A stretch of 46,432 bases of DNA, taken from a virus. A model generated the notes under the pieces. It saw only the letters and a list, made by a program, of their open reading frames with translations. It had not been told where the DNA came from and searched no databases. Below are positions 14,089 through 22,314 of this stretch, in pieces; the first letter of the stretch is position 1, and each line of letters opens with the position of its first letter. The DNA lies in IMG/VR virus record IMGVR_UViG_3300038455_000038, positions 1 through 46,432 of that record. The stretch is one strand, 5' to 3'. The position numbers and the translations under genes were made by a program.

Positions 14089-14815
14089 CATTTCCTGGAC
14101 TGAAAGCACCTGGAACCCGTACACCTGGAATTGCAACAAAATCAGTCCGGGTTGCCAGCATTGTTATATGTTTGAGATGTCACGGCATTTGAAAGCCCTG
14201 GATGCGGCGGGCGCTCCCCGCTGGCGAGACTCGGCCCTCAAAGAACTTCCCAAACTTGCGCCCGGTCCGGTGTTCGTGAACTCCATGAGTGACACCTATC
14301 ACGAAGGCGCAGCGCTGCCCTGGATACACCGCATTCACAATATTGCCCGCCAGCATCCACACCTGACAATGCTGCTGCTCACGAAACGGATCGAACGTGC
14401 GGCGGCGCTGGCCCCTTACCTGGATTGGCCGGGTAATCTGTGGATCGGAACGACCGTTGAGAGTCAGGATTATCTATGGCGATTGGATTACTTACGCCAG
14501 ATCAAACGGGCGGCGGGGCGATTTGTGAGCTTCGAACCATTACTAGAAGCGGTTTCTCCGATCCTGACAGGCGTAAACTGGGTCATCGTGGGCGGGGAGA
14601 GCGGGTTAAAGCGTCGCGAGTTTGACAAAGACTGGGCCTGGATTATCCAATTGAACGCCCGCGCTAATCACATCCCGTTCTTTTTCAAGCAGGGATCGGA
14701 TCGTTATCCTGGTTATGATCGTCTGCTCCATGATCGGGAATGGAATGAAGTCCCGACGGCGTTCCATTGGACGCCAGTTACCCATCATTCGGATATTCAA
14801 TTAACCATGTTCTAG
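14075..14815 (+). CDS. DUF5131 (phage Gp37/Gp68) family protein
   Basis: A 246-aa protein with the family signature ISWTESTWNPYTWNCNKISP followed by GCQHCYMF. The three cysteines (C26, C34, C37 by my count) form a cluster-like motif resembling radical-SAM or spore-photoproduct-lyase-type binding sites. Later elements VFVNSMSDTYHEG, LLLTKRIERA, WIGTTVESQ and VIVGGESG match the family's TIM-barrel-like strand ends. The reaction is not established. It is widespread in phages and prophages. Confidence 0.85.
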   Translation: MGKSNISWTESTWNPYTWNCNKISPGCQHCYMFEMSRHLKALDAAGAPRWRDSALKELPKLAPGPVFVNSMSDTYHEGAALPWIHRIHNIARQHPHLTMLLLTKRIERAAALAPYLDWPGNLWIGTTVESQDYLWRLDYLRQIKRAAGRFVSFEPLLEAVSPILTGVNWVIVGGESGLKRREFDKDWAWIIQLNARANHIPFFFKQGSDRYPGYDRLLHDREWNEVPTAFHWTPVTHHSDIQLTMF

Positions 14816-14827
14816 AGAGAGGGAATA

Positions 14828-15193
14828 ATGCCAACCTTACAGTATCGAAGCAAACAAGCGAAGAACTTCAAGGACCTGCCCGACGGCGTGCTGCTTCAGT
14901 GCTATCCGAGTTCCGAAAGCGCCAACGATCTGATCATCGAATGTGACACCCAGGAGGTGTACACCAATCGCCTTGATCTCGTGTTCACGTCCTGCCTGTG
15001 GTTACATGACGGCATAATCTATGAGACGCGGTTCACCGACACCAACGGGCGGGCGGGCAATTTCGCTATCCGGGCGCAGCGGTTGGCGGCGGAGTCCGAC
15101 GGAATGAATCGGGTGTATGAACGGGAATGGCGGCGGGAGCAAGACAATACGCTGCGGGCCTTGCGTGAGATCGCAGACAAGGTGGCGAAATGA
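14828..15193 (+). CDS. Hypothetical protein
   Basis: A 121-aa protein with a beta-rich first 80 residues (GVLLQCYPSSESANDLIIEC, LDLVFTSCLWLHDG) and a helical, charged C-terminus (EREWRREQDNTLRALREIAD). GAGAGGG precedes the ATG. No family recognised. Confidence 0.6.
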   Translation: MPTLQYRSKQAKNFKDLPDGVLLQCYPSSESANDLIIECDTQEVYTNRLDLVFTSCLWLHDGIIYETRFTDTNGRAGNFAIRAQRLAAESDGMNRVYEREWRREQDNTLRALREIADKVAK

Positions 15194-15426
15194 ATGACCG
15201 AGAACTGATTGAGCATTTTATCGGCGTGCTGGGAAATATCCAGTCTTTTCACATCGAGGACTGGAAAATAATTTCGGTACACGTAGACGCAGGGGACCTG
15301 GCGCGGTTGTGTGATTTGGCCATGCGCAGCGTTCAGGGGACGATGGATGGCAGCGATCAGGAGACAGGACGCTTCGAGTTTGCGCGGGTCGTAGACATCA
15401 ACCCGGCGGCGGGAGAGGGGGAGTGA
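15190..15426 (+). CDS. Hypothetical protein
   Basis: A 78-aa acidic alpha/beta protein (IISVHVDAGDLARLCDLAMRS). It overlaps the stop of the previous gene by 4 bases and the next start by TGATG. Not recognised. Confidence 0.55.
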   Translation: MNDRELIEHFIGVLGNIQSFHIEDWKIISVHVDAGDLARLCDLAMRSVQGTMDGSDQETGRFEFARVVDINPAAGEGE

Positions 15427-15608
15427 TGATCGCCTTACTGGCTGTTTATTGTATCGGCGCTATAGCCGGACTCTTGGCAGGGGGTATGCTTGTATCTGCT
15501 ACCTATGCTCGCCTAGTGCGCCAAGCATATGGGCTTGGGGATGTTCCAAATGTTGCGCACTATCTCAAAATGAAGGCGATTAAGCGCGGATTGGATATAA
15601 AGAAATGA
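15426..15608 (+). CDS. Small membrane protein
   Basis: A 60-aa protein. Residues 2-24 (IALLAVYCIGAIAGLLAGGM) form a transmembrane helix with small-residue GxxxA/G spacing, followed by a basic cytoplasmic-looking tail ending KAIKRGLDIKK. The start is ATG at 15426 (TGATG overlap). Role unknown. Confidence 0.55.
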   Translation: MIALLAVYCIGAIAGLLAGGMLVSATYARLVRQAYGLGDVPNVAHYLKMKAIKRGLDIKK

Positions 15609-15859
15609 ACGAAACACTTGAGCAGTACATGACACGACTGGGTTTTACTCCTGAGCAGCAAACCGAACTACTGAAACTGTGCTATGCTTTGGGTTGGTCC
15701 GTATCGCAAGTGGCGACGGCGCTCAATGCCCTTGTCATTTCTAGTATAGATTACATCGTCTTTGACGTTTCATCTCCCAAGGCGCAGGCGCGACTCCGCA
15801 GTAAACAGGACTTGGAGCGCAAGCGCCGTCCGGGGAAATATCGCTGGGGAGGAAAGTAG
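15605..15859 (+). CDS. Hypothetical protein before the late promoter
   Basis: An 84-aa helical protein with a basic C-terminus (SKQDLERKRRPGKYRWGGK). The part GFTPEQQTELLKLCYALGWSVSQVATAL resembles a small helix-turn-helix or UBA-like fold. As the last gene before the late promoter it could be a late-gene activator, but nothing in the sequence proves that. Confidence 0.5.
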   Translation: MNETLEQYMTRLGFTPEQQTELLKLCYALGWSVSQVATALNALVISSIDYIVFDVSSPKAQARLRSKQDLERKRRPGKYRWGGK

Positions 15860-15865
15860 TCTGGC

Positions 15866-15894
15866 TTGACGCGCTATATACCACATGGTATACT
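15866..15894 (+). promoter_or_regulatory. Late-operon promoter with overlapping palindrome
   Basis: TTGACG (15866-15871), a 17-bp spacer and TATACT (15889-15894). A perfect palindrome TATACCACATGGTATA (15877-15892) covers the downstream half of the spacer and most of the -10, an ideal repressor site. Transcription would begin about 100 bases before terS and cover the whole virion cluster. Confidence 0.8.
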
Positions 15895-16005
15895 GCTATC
15901 AGCGCGCGGAATCGCTTCGGACGGTTGTATAAAGGCCGCGCGCACTCTCTCACAGATGCCCCGTCGTTCTAGGCGCGTTAGCGGCGGGGCAAAGAGGAAA
16001 AGCGA

Positions 16006-16512
16006 GTGGCGCTCACCAATAAGCAGCAAGTTTTCATCGATGAATACCTTCAATGCTGGAACGCTACTCGTGCCGCGCGTGTGGCTGGCTATAAAATCCC
16101 CCGGCAGTCCGGTACTGAGAACCTAGCAAATCCTGTCATTAAAGCAGAAATCAATCAGCGTATTCAAGAAAAACATATGCAGGCCGATGAAGTGTTAGCG
16201 CTTCTGGCCCAGCAGGCACGCGGCGCGGCTCAAGACTTCATTGAGATTAAAGGCACGCTCCCGTTTATGAACTGGGAAAAGCTTGAAGCGGCGGGCGGCC
16301 TGAAACTAATCAAGAAAATCAAATACGACAGCGAGGGGCGACCAGAGGTTGAATTTTACGACGCACAATCAGCGCTCAACCTGATTGGCAAACACCTGGG
16401 ATTGTTCGTAGATCGTCAGGAAGTCACCGGCAAGGACGGCGGGCCGATTGAACATCGCATCACTGGGCTAGAGGACATGGCAGACGATGATCTCAAGCGC
16501 CTTATCGAATAA
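16006..16512 (+). CDS. terS: Terminase small subunit
   Basis: A 168-aa protein with GTG start behind AGAGGAAAAGCGA. Residues 1-60 carry the Terminase_2 signature: LTNKQQVFIDEYLQCWNATR, then AARVAGYK, then NPVIKAEINQRIQE. This domain recognises the packaging site on phage DNA, and the C-terminal part oligomerises and contacts TerL. The order terS-terL with a 26-base overlap is standard. It is the first gene of the late operon. Confidence 0.88.
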   Translation: MALTNKQQVFIDEYLQCWNATRAARVAGYKIPRQSGTENLANPVIKAEINQRIQEKHMQADEVLALLAQQARGAAQDFIEIKGTLPFMNWEKLEAAGGLKLIKKIKYDSEGRPEVEFYDAQSALNLIGKHLGLFVDRQEVTGKDGGPIEHRITGLEDMADDDLKRLIE

Positions 16513-17944
16513 GCCCTTCAAGACACCCCGCCGCCGCGCCCTGGAAGAGTTAGCCCTGCGCAAGGCTCGCCACTCCCTGACCGCCTTCAAGCGCCTGATG
16601 TGGAAGCGTTATCAACACGCGCCGCACCTCGAAGCGTTGGATCGGGCGTTGGAGCAGTGTGTTCGCTGCTACGAAACGCACGGGCGCGAGGGGTATTCTC
16701 ACCTGATTATTCAACTTCCACCACGTCACGGCAAAACGCTGACCGTATCCCGCTTTCTTCCTGCGTGGTTCCTGGGCAATCATCCTGACGCCCGCGTGAT
16801 TATGGCAAGCTACGGGGCGACGCTGGCGGAAAAGAACAGCCGCTACGCGCGCAAGGTCGTGCAGACCAAGCGCTATCAATCCACCTTTCCGGGCGTAACC
16901 CTTGACCCCGTGAGCCATGCGGCTGATGCGTGGGATATTTTGGATCGCGAGGGGGGCGTTGATGCATTAGGCGTGGGTGGCGGCGTAACTGGCAAGGGCG
17001 GCGATCTCATTGTCTGCGACGATGTGATCAAGTCCAGGGCTGAAGCCGAGTCGGAGATATACCGACAGAAAACCTGGGATTGGTTTACGGACGATCTCTA
17101 CACCCGCCGCAATGATGAGTATGCGCCCATCGTGGTTTGTATGACCCGCTGGCAAACGGATGATCTCGCAGGGCGACTGTTACGCGAGCAACCCGGCAAG
17201 TGGCACATTCTCAATCTGCCTGCTTTGGCGGAAGAGAACGATGTGCTTGGACGGCAGCCCGGCGATCCGCTCTGGCCAGAACGATTCTCGCTAACCATGC
17301 TCCAGGATATTCAGGACACGTTAGGGGAATACTCGTGGAACGCCCTCTACCAGCAGCGGCCCATCGCCGCCGAAGGGGGTATTTTCAAGCGGGCTAACTT
17401 TGGGATCATCCAGTCCGTGCCGGAATGCTCCGTGATCGTGCGCTATTGGGACCTCGCCATGTCCGAGAAAACCAGCGCCGATTACAGCGTGGGTGTCAAA
17501 ATGGGCATGGGCCTGGACGGCAGGACCAAAATCCTGGATGTTGCCCGCCGTCGCGTTGAATGGGATCAACTGGCGGCGTTTATGGCCGATGTCGCTTTGC
17601 AAGATGGCCCGGAGTGCCAGATCGGGTTTGAGCGTCAAGGCTACATGACTCGTGCCGGTCAGGCGCTGGCGCAAGACTCACGCTTGCACCATTATGCCAT
17701 CTGGGGGTACACTAAAGACAAGGATAAGTTGACCAACGCGCTTCCCTTTGCGGCCCGCGTGGGTTTGCAGATGGTGGATGTTGTAGAGGCCCAGTGGACA
17801 CGCGATTTCTTAGACGAACTATGCAGTTTTCCGCGCGGTGCCCATGATGACCAGGTGGACGCCGGGGCCGGAGCTTACGAGATGTTAGGCGGGGACGTGA
17901 TGGTTGGAGCCTTGAACTATGCGGACGAATCAGGAATTGCTTGA
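16487..17944 (+). CDS. terL: Terminase large subunit (ATPase/nuclease)
   Basis: A 485-aa packaging motor. Walker A-like PPRHGKT is at residues 78-84, Walker B DLIVCDD at 173-179, and VVCMTRWQTDDL follows as the coupling region. The RNase H-like nuclease begins at YWDLAMSEKTSADYS with D322 and ends at HDDQVDA with D455 and D458. The enzyme cuts concatemers and pumps DNA into the prohead. Both domains are intact. The packaging mode cannot be read from the sequence alone. Confidence 0.95.
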   Translation: MISSALSNKPFKTPRRRALEELALRKARHSLTAFKRLMWKRYQHAPHLEALDRALEQCVRCYETHGREGYSHLIIQLPPRHGKTLTVSRFLPAWFLGNHPDARVIMASYGATLAEKNSRYARKVVQTKRYQSTFPGVTLDPVSHAADAWDILDREGGVDALGVGGGVTGKGGDLIVCDDVIKSRAEAESEIYRQKTWDWFTDDLYTRRNDEYAPIVVCMTRWQTDDLAGRLLREQPGKWHILNLPALAEENDVLGRQPGDPLWPERFSLTMLQDIQDTLGEYSWNALYQQRPIAAEGGIFKRANFGIIQSVPECSVIVRYWDLAMSEKTSADYSVGVKMGMGLDGRTKILDVARRRVEWDQLAAFMADVALQDGPECQIGFERQGYMTRAGQALAQDSRLHHYAIWGYTKDKDKLTNALPFAARVGLQMVDVVEAQWTRDFLDELCSFPRGAHDDQVDAGAGAYEMLGGDVMVGALNYADESGIA

Positions 17945-18131
17945 CCGCCTGGAACGGTTAGCTGAACGCATCCGGCGCGAAAGCGGTGAGGCGTTGCCCA
18001 GTCTCCTGGTATGCTTCGATGACTTGTGGAACATTCAGGACGGCGGAGGATATTCCGGGACGTTGGATCACCGCCCTGATTTTGTGAAAGCCGATGACGC
18101 CCGACGGGGCAAAGGATTAGAAGATGCTTAA
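17919..18131 (+). CDS. Hypothetical small protein
   Basis: A 70-aa protein: a basic N-terminal helix (ELLDRLERLAERIRRESGE), then FDDLWNIQDGGG. It overlaps the end of terL by 26 bases and the next gene by 8 bases. Not recognised; it could be a packaging accessory factor by position only. Confidence 0.5.
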   Translation: MRTNQELLDRLERLAERIRRESGEALPSLLVCFDDLWNIQDGGGYSGTLDHRPDFVKADDARRGKGLEDA

Positions 18132-18525
18132 TCGCGGGGAAACCATACGCGCTTATTTTGAAACCGCTGTGACCCTGGCCAGTGGCGCGGCAGTCAGTAC
18201 GGAATTCAACATGTCGGGCTATACGTTGGGATGGGTCTATCTCGCCAGCGGGGTTACGGGGTTGGCGCTAGGCGCGCAAGGTGCACCTGTTCAGGCCCCT
18301 GGCGGCGGGGCGGGATCGTTCACAACCCTGGTTGATCGCTCCAATCTGTATGGGATCGATGTCTCCTGCGTGCTCCCGACAGCGCGGCTGACGGATCAAT
18401 TTGCTGTGCCCATGCCTCCTTTTTGGTTTGGGGCCGGGCGTATCAAGTTGCTGCTTCACGATCTCTCAGGGTCGGGTATCCCGCAACCCAGTGCGACGCT
18501 GGCCGTCATTACCATGAAGTCATAA
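18124..18525 (+). CDS. Hypothetical structural protein
   Basis: A 133-aa, Gly/Ala/Ser-rich, beta-leaning protein (AAVSTEFNMSGYTLGWVYLASG) without a signal peptide. Its composition resembles phage decoration or neck proteins, and it lies between terL and the portal. Function inferred only from position. Confidence 0.5.
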   Translation: MLNRGETIRAYFETAVTLASGAAVSTEFNMSGYTLGWVYLASGVTGLALGAQGAPVQAPGGGAGSFTTLVDRSNLYGIDVSCVLPTARLTDQFAVPMPPFWFGAGRIKLLLHDLSGSGIPQPSATLAVITMKS

Positions 18526-18538
18526 AGGAAAAAAAACT

Positions 18539-18895
18539 ATGCATGTACTGACTTGGCGAGCGGGGTATCTGGCGAGTGCAGTATCGGGAAATAACACAGG
18601 AGCCGCACTAGATTTGCGCGCGGCCCAGGCGTTCGGACAGTTGCGTTGGGAATGTGGCAAACTCGGATCAGGAACGGGAGCCAGCGCGATCTTTACCATC
18701 CAGGAAAGTATCGACGGCGAGCGTTACAACAATGTCGCTACCTACACCGCGACAGCCACCGAAACGGGCACGGCTCAATACGTGGGTTATTATCCCTATT
18801 TGCGAGCGGTGGTCGGTCCTGTTTATACCGCTACCGGCGCACTGGGCACCGGCACGGCCAATATGTACATCTTTTATGCGGCGGGTATCCTGTAA
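18539..18895 (+). CDS. Hypothetical beta-rich structural protein
   Basis: A 118-aa protein with a beta-sandwich-like pattern and many Thr/Ala/Gly/Tyr (IFTIQESIDGERYNNVATYT...YLRAVVGPVY). AAAGGA precedes the ATG, and the stop overlaps the portal start (TAATG). It may be a virion decoration protein. It is similar in character, but not clearly homologous, to the 133-aa protein before it. Confidence 0.5.
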   Translation: MHVLTWRAGYLASAVSGNNTGAALDLRAAQAFGQLRWECGKLGSGTGASAIFTIQESIDGERYNNVATYTATATETGTAQYVGYYPYLRAVVGPVYTATGALGTGTANMYIFYAAGIL

Positions 18896-20499
18896 TGAAT
18901 TGGTGGCAGCGCCGAAAGCGCGATTACCGGCTATGGCAATCTCGTCAGCAGAGCGCCATTTCTGAGTTAATCCAGAACAGTTCACAGCCCTGCATTGTGG
19001 ACGGCGTGGATTATCGCCAGCCGCCCATTGTACCAGGTCCGGTACGCGCTCAGGGGGCCACTGCCGTCAAAAACCATTTGACGGAGTCCCGCGAATATTA
19101 TCAAGGGCAGTTCGATCCCCCCAACCGGAGCAGTGCAAGCAATCCTGTGACCATGCCCCTGGATGATCCGCTGGCGGAATGGGATTACAACACCCGCCGG
19201 GCGGTGCTCGAAAACTGCCACGCGGCGTATCATCGTAACCCACTGGCCAAACGGGCAGTGGACGTAACCCGGCAGTTTGCGGTCGGTAAGGGTCACACGG
19301 TGACGGCGCAAAACCAGGACGTACAGGCGATTATTGATGAATTCCGCGCCAACCCTGAAAACAATATTCTAGGGTATGACCGGGGCTTTGTTCAGGACCT
19401 GCAAATAGACGGCGAACTCTTTATTCGCTTTTTCAACGGGGCGAATGGCCAGGTGGTGATTGTTCCGATCCCGCCCTGGCATATTCCAGAAATATGCTGC
19501 GCACCGGGCTTTTTCCGGCGTATCCTCCACTATCATTTGTCTTACACCTGGACCAATCCCAACGATAACCAGGGCGAAATACTTCCGATTGATGAAGAAA
19601 TCGCCCCGGCGGATATGTTGCACGTCGCGATCAATAACCACACTTATGAGTTGCGCGGGCGGCCTGACCTGTTCGTAATCTTGCCTTGGCTGAAAGCGTA
19701 TCACGATTGGATAGAGGATCGCTATCGCCAAAACAAATGGCGCGGGGCGCTGTTGTGGTGGGTGAAAGTTGCCGGGGCCGCGCCGGGAGCCATTGCGCAG
19801 AAAGTGACTCAGTGGAAGAAACCCCCCACGCCCGGATCGGCGTATGTCAGCAGTGATAAAGAAGAGGTGCAAGCCCTGACGAATCCTGTGGCCGCCAATG
19901 ACGCCAGTGAAGACGGGCGGCAAATCAAACTGATGGTTGCCGTCGGGGTTGGACTGCCTGAATTTATGCTGTCCGACGGGCAAAACAGCAATCTTGCCAG
20001 TGCCACTGCTCAACAGATGCCCGCGTTGTGGAAGTTCGTCGATGCGCAACAGTTGATGCAAGAACAGGTTTGGGAGCCAGTCTACCGCCGCGTGATACAA
20101 GCCGCGATTGATGCGGGCCGGTTGCCCGAAATGGTGATTGTTCAGGATGCTGACGGCGATCCGGTGGAAGGGCAGACCCCAATCAAGGCAGTAGAGTGTT
20201 TCAAGGTCGAGTATCCCGAATTGCAGAGCGACGATCCGAAGACGGTCAGTGAAGCGCTGGCGATTGATCTATCCGGCGGGCTGGTTAGCAGGGAAACGGC
20301 GCGGGGATTGAAGGGGTACGATCACCTCCAGGAAACCAAGCGCATTCAGAAAGAAGCTGAAGAGGATCGCGATAACCCAACCGTTCGCACGCCTGAAAAA
20401 GAGGGGTTAGTCTGGAATTCCAATACGCAGCAGTGGGAAAACCCGGACACCCAACCTACGGGATCGGGTGAAGAGGATCGCAATGCCGAACCTGCCTGA
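18895..20499 (+). CDS. Portal protein
   Basis: A 534-aa protein. The region NPLAKRAVDVTRQFAVGKGHT (about residues 118-138), then DLQIDGELFIRFF and VPIPPWHIPEI, follows the portal pattern seen in siphophages: 'N..ak..v......vG.G', 'd....Ge.f' and 'i.p..i'. The dodecamer forms the DNA gate at the capsid vertex. I start it at 18895 (TAATG coupling), not further upstream. It is followed, with a 17-base overlap, by the MuF gene, as usual. Confidence 0.87.
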   Translation: MNWWQRRKRDYRLWQSRQQSAISELIQNSSQPCIVDGVDYRQPPIVPGPVRAQGATAVKNHLTESREYYQGQFDPPNRSSASNPVTMPLDDPLAEWDYNTRRAVLENCHAAYHRNPLAKRAVDVTRQFAVGKGHTVTAQNQDVQAIIDEFRANPENNILGYDRGFVQDLQIDGELFIRFFNGANGQVVIVPIPPWHIPEICCAPGFFRRILHYHLSYTWTNPNDNQGEILPIDEEIAPADMLHVAINNHTYELRGRPDLFVILPWLKAYHDWIEDRYRQNKWRGALLWWVKVAGAAPGAIAQKVTQWKKPPTPGSAYVSSDKEEVQALTNPVAANDASEDGRQIKLMVAVGVGLPEFMLSDGQNSNLASATAQQMPALWKFVDAQQLMQEQVWEPVYRRVIQAAIDAGRLPEMVIVQDADGDPVEGQTPIKAVECFKVEYPELQSDDPKTVSEALAIDLSGGLVSRETARGLKGYDHLQETKRIQKEAEEDRDNPTVRTPEKEGLVWNSNTQQWENPDTQPTGSGEEDRNAEPA

Positions 20500-22066
20500 T
20501 CTGTGGCCTGATGCGCTGTCAATTGGTCGCGCGCTGCGCAGTGATAGCCAAGCGTTGCGTGACTCTGAGGAATGGGTCCGGCGCAATATCGACCAGTTGG
20601 ATCGGGAGCAGGCCCGCTGGCTGTACGACCAGTACAAGATCGCCTATCAGCGCATGACACACATACTCGAATCGGTATACGACCAGCAGGGTAAGGCCCA
20701 TCCTGAACTTCGGGCGAAACTATTAGACCAGATTGAGCGTGAACTATGGACGCTGTACGGGATTGTCAGCGACCATCTTGATCCGATTTTCGAGGAAGCG
20801 GCGCGGCGGGGATATTACGGGCGGGCGTGGGCACTGGACATGGCGACGAACCCTGATATAGTGCCGAGTTTCAACCAGTTGCTGCCCCGTGAAGCCATCC
20901 GATCCATGCTGCTGACCGATTACCTGGGTAAGCCCTGGCATGATGATTTGGGCTATAATTTTCAGCAATATGTGGGTAAAATAAAGTCATCCCTCACCCA
21001 GAGCTTGATTAGCGGGGAGAGCATGGCGACGGCCCAAAAGCGATTGGCTGAAAATTTGGGTGTCAAGACGGGCAAAAAGGGAAAGTTTAAAGCCAACTTC
21101 GCCCGAACCTTGATGATTACCCGCACTGAAATTATGCGAGCATCCAACCTGGGAGCGCTGGCGATTTATGAACAGAATCAAGATATTTTGTCCGGTTGGG
21201 AATGGGTTGCCACCCTGGATGAGCGCACGTGTAAAATTTGCGGGCGACTGGATGGCAAGCGCTTTAAATTCGGCGATCCCATGATGGCCCCGCCGTCCGG
21301 GTCGCATATCGGGTGCCGATGTACCCCGGTGCCGGTGCTGATTGATAGCGCGTTAATGGATGCGGTGGCAGGTGTTCGGCAGACGTATGGAGAATGGGCG
21401 GCGCAGCATGGGATTGCGTTCGATGGGAAACTGGCAGATCAAAAGATTGGAAGTCTTACATCCGTTGGGTCAGCGCAAACATTGTCGGTAATTGGAAAAA
21501 CGGCAAAAGAAGCGGAGCAATGGGCACGCGCCAATGGATTTACGGTTAATTACGGCGGGAATTTAGGGGCTGGGAATTTTATAAATGAAAGTTTAAATGA
21601 GTTAAATCAAAAGGGTGTTAGAATACCAAGAAACGTAGAGTTTTTGGTATCTCCTGAAGAGTTTACGTCGGATGATCAGAGGGCATTAGTCTATGAACAT
21701 ACGCGCGGAAGAGAAATTCAAAGGATATTAATAAACCCATATCGAAATTGGGATGAGTATGCCCAAATAGCCCAAGATCAATACGATGATCATTGGTGGG
21801 CAAGTCCTAAGAAATACGGCGTCGTTATCCACGAGGTAGGCCATTCTATTGATGCATCTGCTAATGAAGATAGATATTTTAATGATCTGAAAGGTATGCA
21901 ATTATCCCTAGATCAAAAGATTATAATGGCGCGCGTCTCGAATTACGGCGCTAGAAGTCGAAATGAATTCATTGCCGAGACATTTCATGGACTTATGGCG
22001 GGCATGAAGTACGATGATGATGTAATGAATTTATATCAAACATGGAATGGACCGGGGATAGAATAA
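20483..22066 (+). CDS. MuF-type head morphogenesis protein fused to HExxH metallopeptidase domain
   Basis: A 527-aa protein. Residues about 1-290 are a minor head protein: the MuF core has TRTEIMRASNLGALAIYE, then DERTCKICGRLDGKRF (C250, C253) and HIGCRC. From about residue 310 the DNA turns visibly A/T-rich. The C-terminal domain carries HEVGH at 450-454 and NEFIAETFHG with E499, a gluzincin-like zinc site. Known MuF proteins of temperate phages often carry variable C-terminal toxin domains delivered by the virion. This one looks like a protease variant acquired by transfer. ATG at 20483 (AGAGG upstream) is preferred over GTG at 20468. Confidence 0.85.
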   Translation: MPNLPDLWPDALSIGRALRSDSQALRDSEEWVRRNIDQLDREQARWLYDQYKIAYQRMTHILESVYDQQGKAHPELRAKLLDQIERELWTLYGIVSDHLDPIFEEAARRGYYGRAWALDMATNPDIVPSFNQLLPREAIRSMLLTDYLGKPWHDDLGYNFQQYVGKIKSSLTQSLISGESMATAQKRLAENLGVKTGKKGKFKANFARTLMITRTEIMRASNLGALAIYEQNQDILSGWEWVATLDERTCKICGRLDGKRFKFGDPMMAPPSGSHIGCRCTPVPVLIDSALMDAVAGVRQTYGEWAAQHGIAFDGKLADQKIGSLTSVGSAQTLSVIGKTAKEAEQWARANGFTVNYGGNLGAGNFINESLNELNQKGVRIPRNVEFLVSPEEFTSDDQRALVYEHTRGREIQRILINPYRNWDEYAQIAQDQYDDHWWASPKKYGVVIHEVGHSIDASANEDRYFNDLKGMQLSLDQKIIMARVSNYGARSRNEFIAETFHGLMAGMKYDDDVMNLYQTWNGPGIE

Positions 22067-22245
22067 TGCCGCTACCAATAACGCGATGTAGTCGTTGTGC
22101 GTTCTTTCAGAGAGGCAATCCAAAGCTTGTATGTAAAGCGTTTCCAGATGGTATTCCGGGAGAAATATTAGATATGCGCTTTGATCATATTTATCCATTT
22201 ACAGGAGATAGAGGTATTCAATTTAAACCCATTAAAAGAAAGTAA
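22066..22245 (+). CDS. Small cysteine-rich partner of the MuF fusion protein
   Basis: A 59-aa protein with CSRCAFF at residues 8-14 and CKAFPDGIPGEILDMRFDH following, ending in YPFTGDRGIQFKP. This C-C-C-H zinc-like pattern with 'AFPdGIP.eI...dH..p..GD.Gi.F' recurs in small genes beside phage minor head proteins. It overlaps the MuF stop (TAATG) and shares its A/T-rich composition, so it arrived with the C-terminal domain. It could be an inhibitor or chaperone of the peptidase domain, by inference from toxin/partner layouts. Confidence 0.65.
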   Translation: MPLPITRCSRCAFFQRGNPKLVCKAFPDGIPGEILDMRFDHIYPFTGDRGIQFKPIKRK

Positions 22246-22314
22246 ATCAAGAGCGCTTATTCTGTGGTATCATTAAGACAAAATGAGTAGAAAGCGAAAC
22301 CAAAGGACTAAACT

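Noticed and set aside
19369-20100. 243-codon minus-strand open frame
   Set aside because: Opposite the portal gene; no start signal or family pattern.
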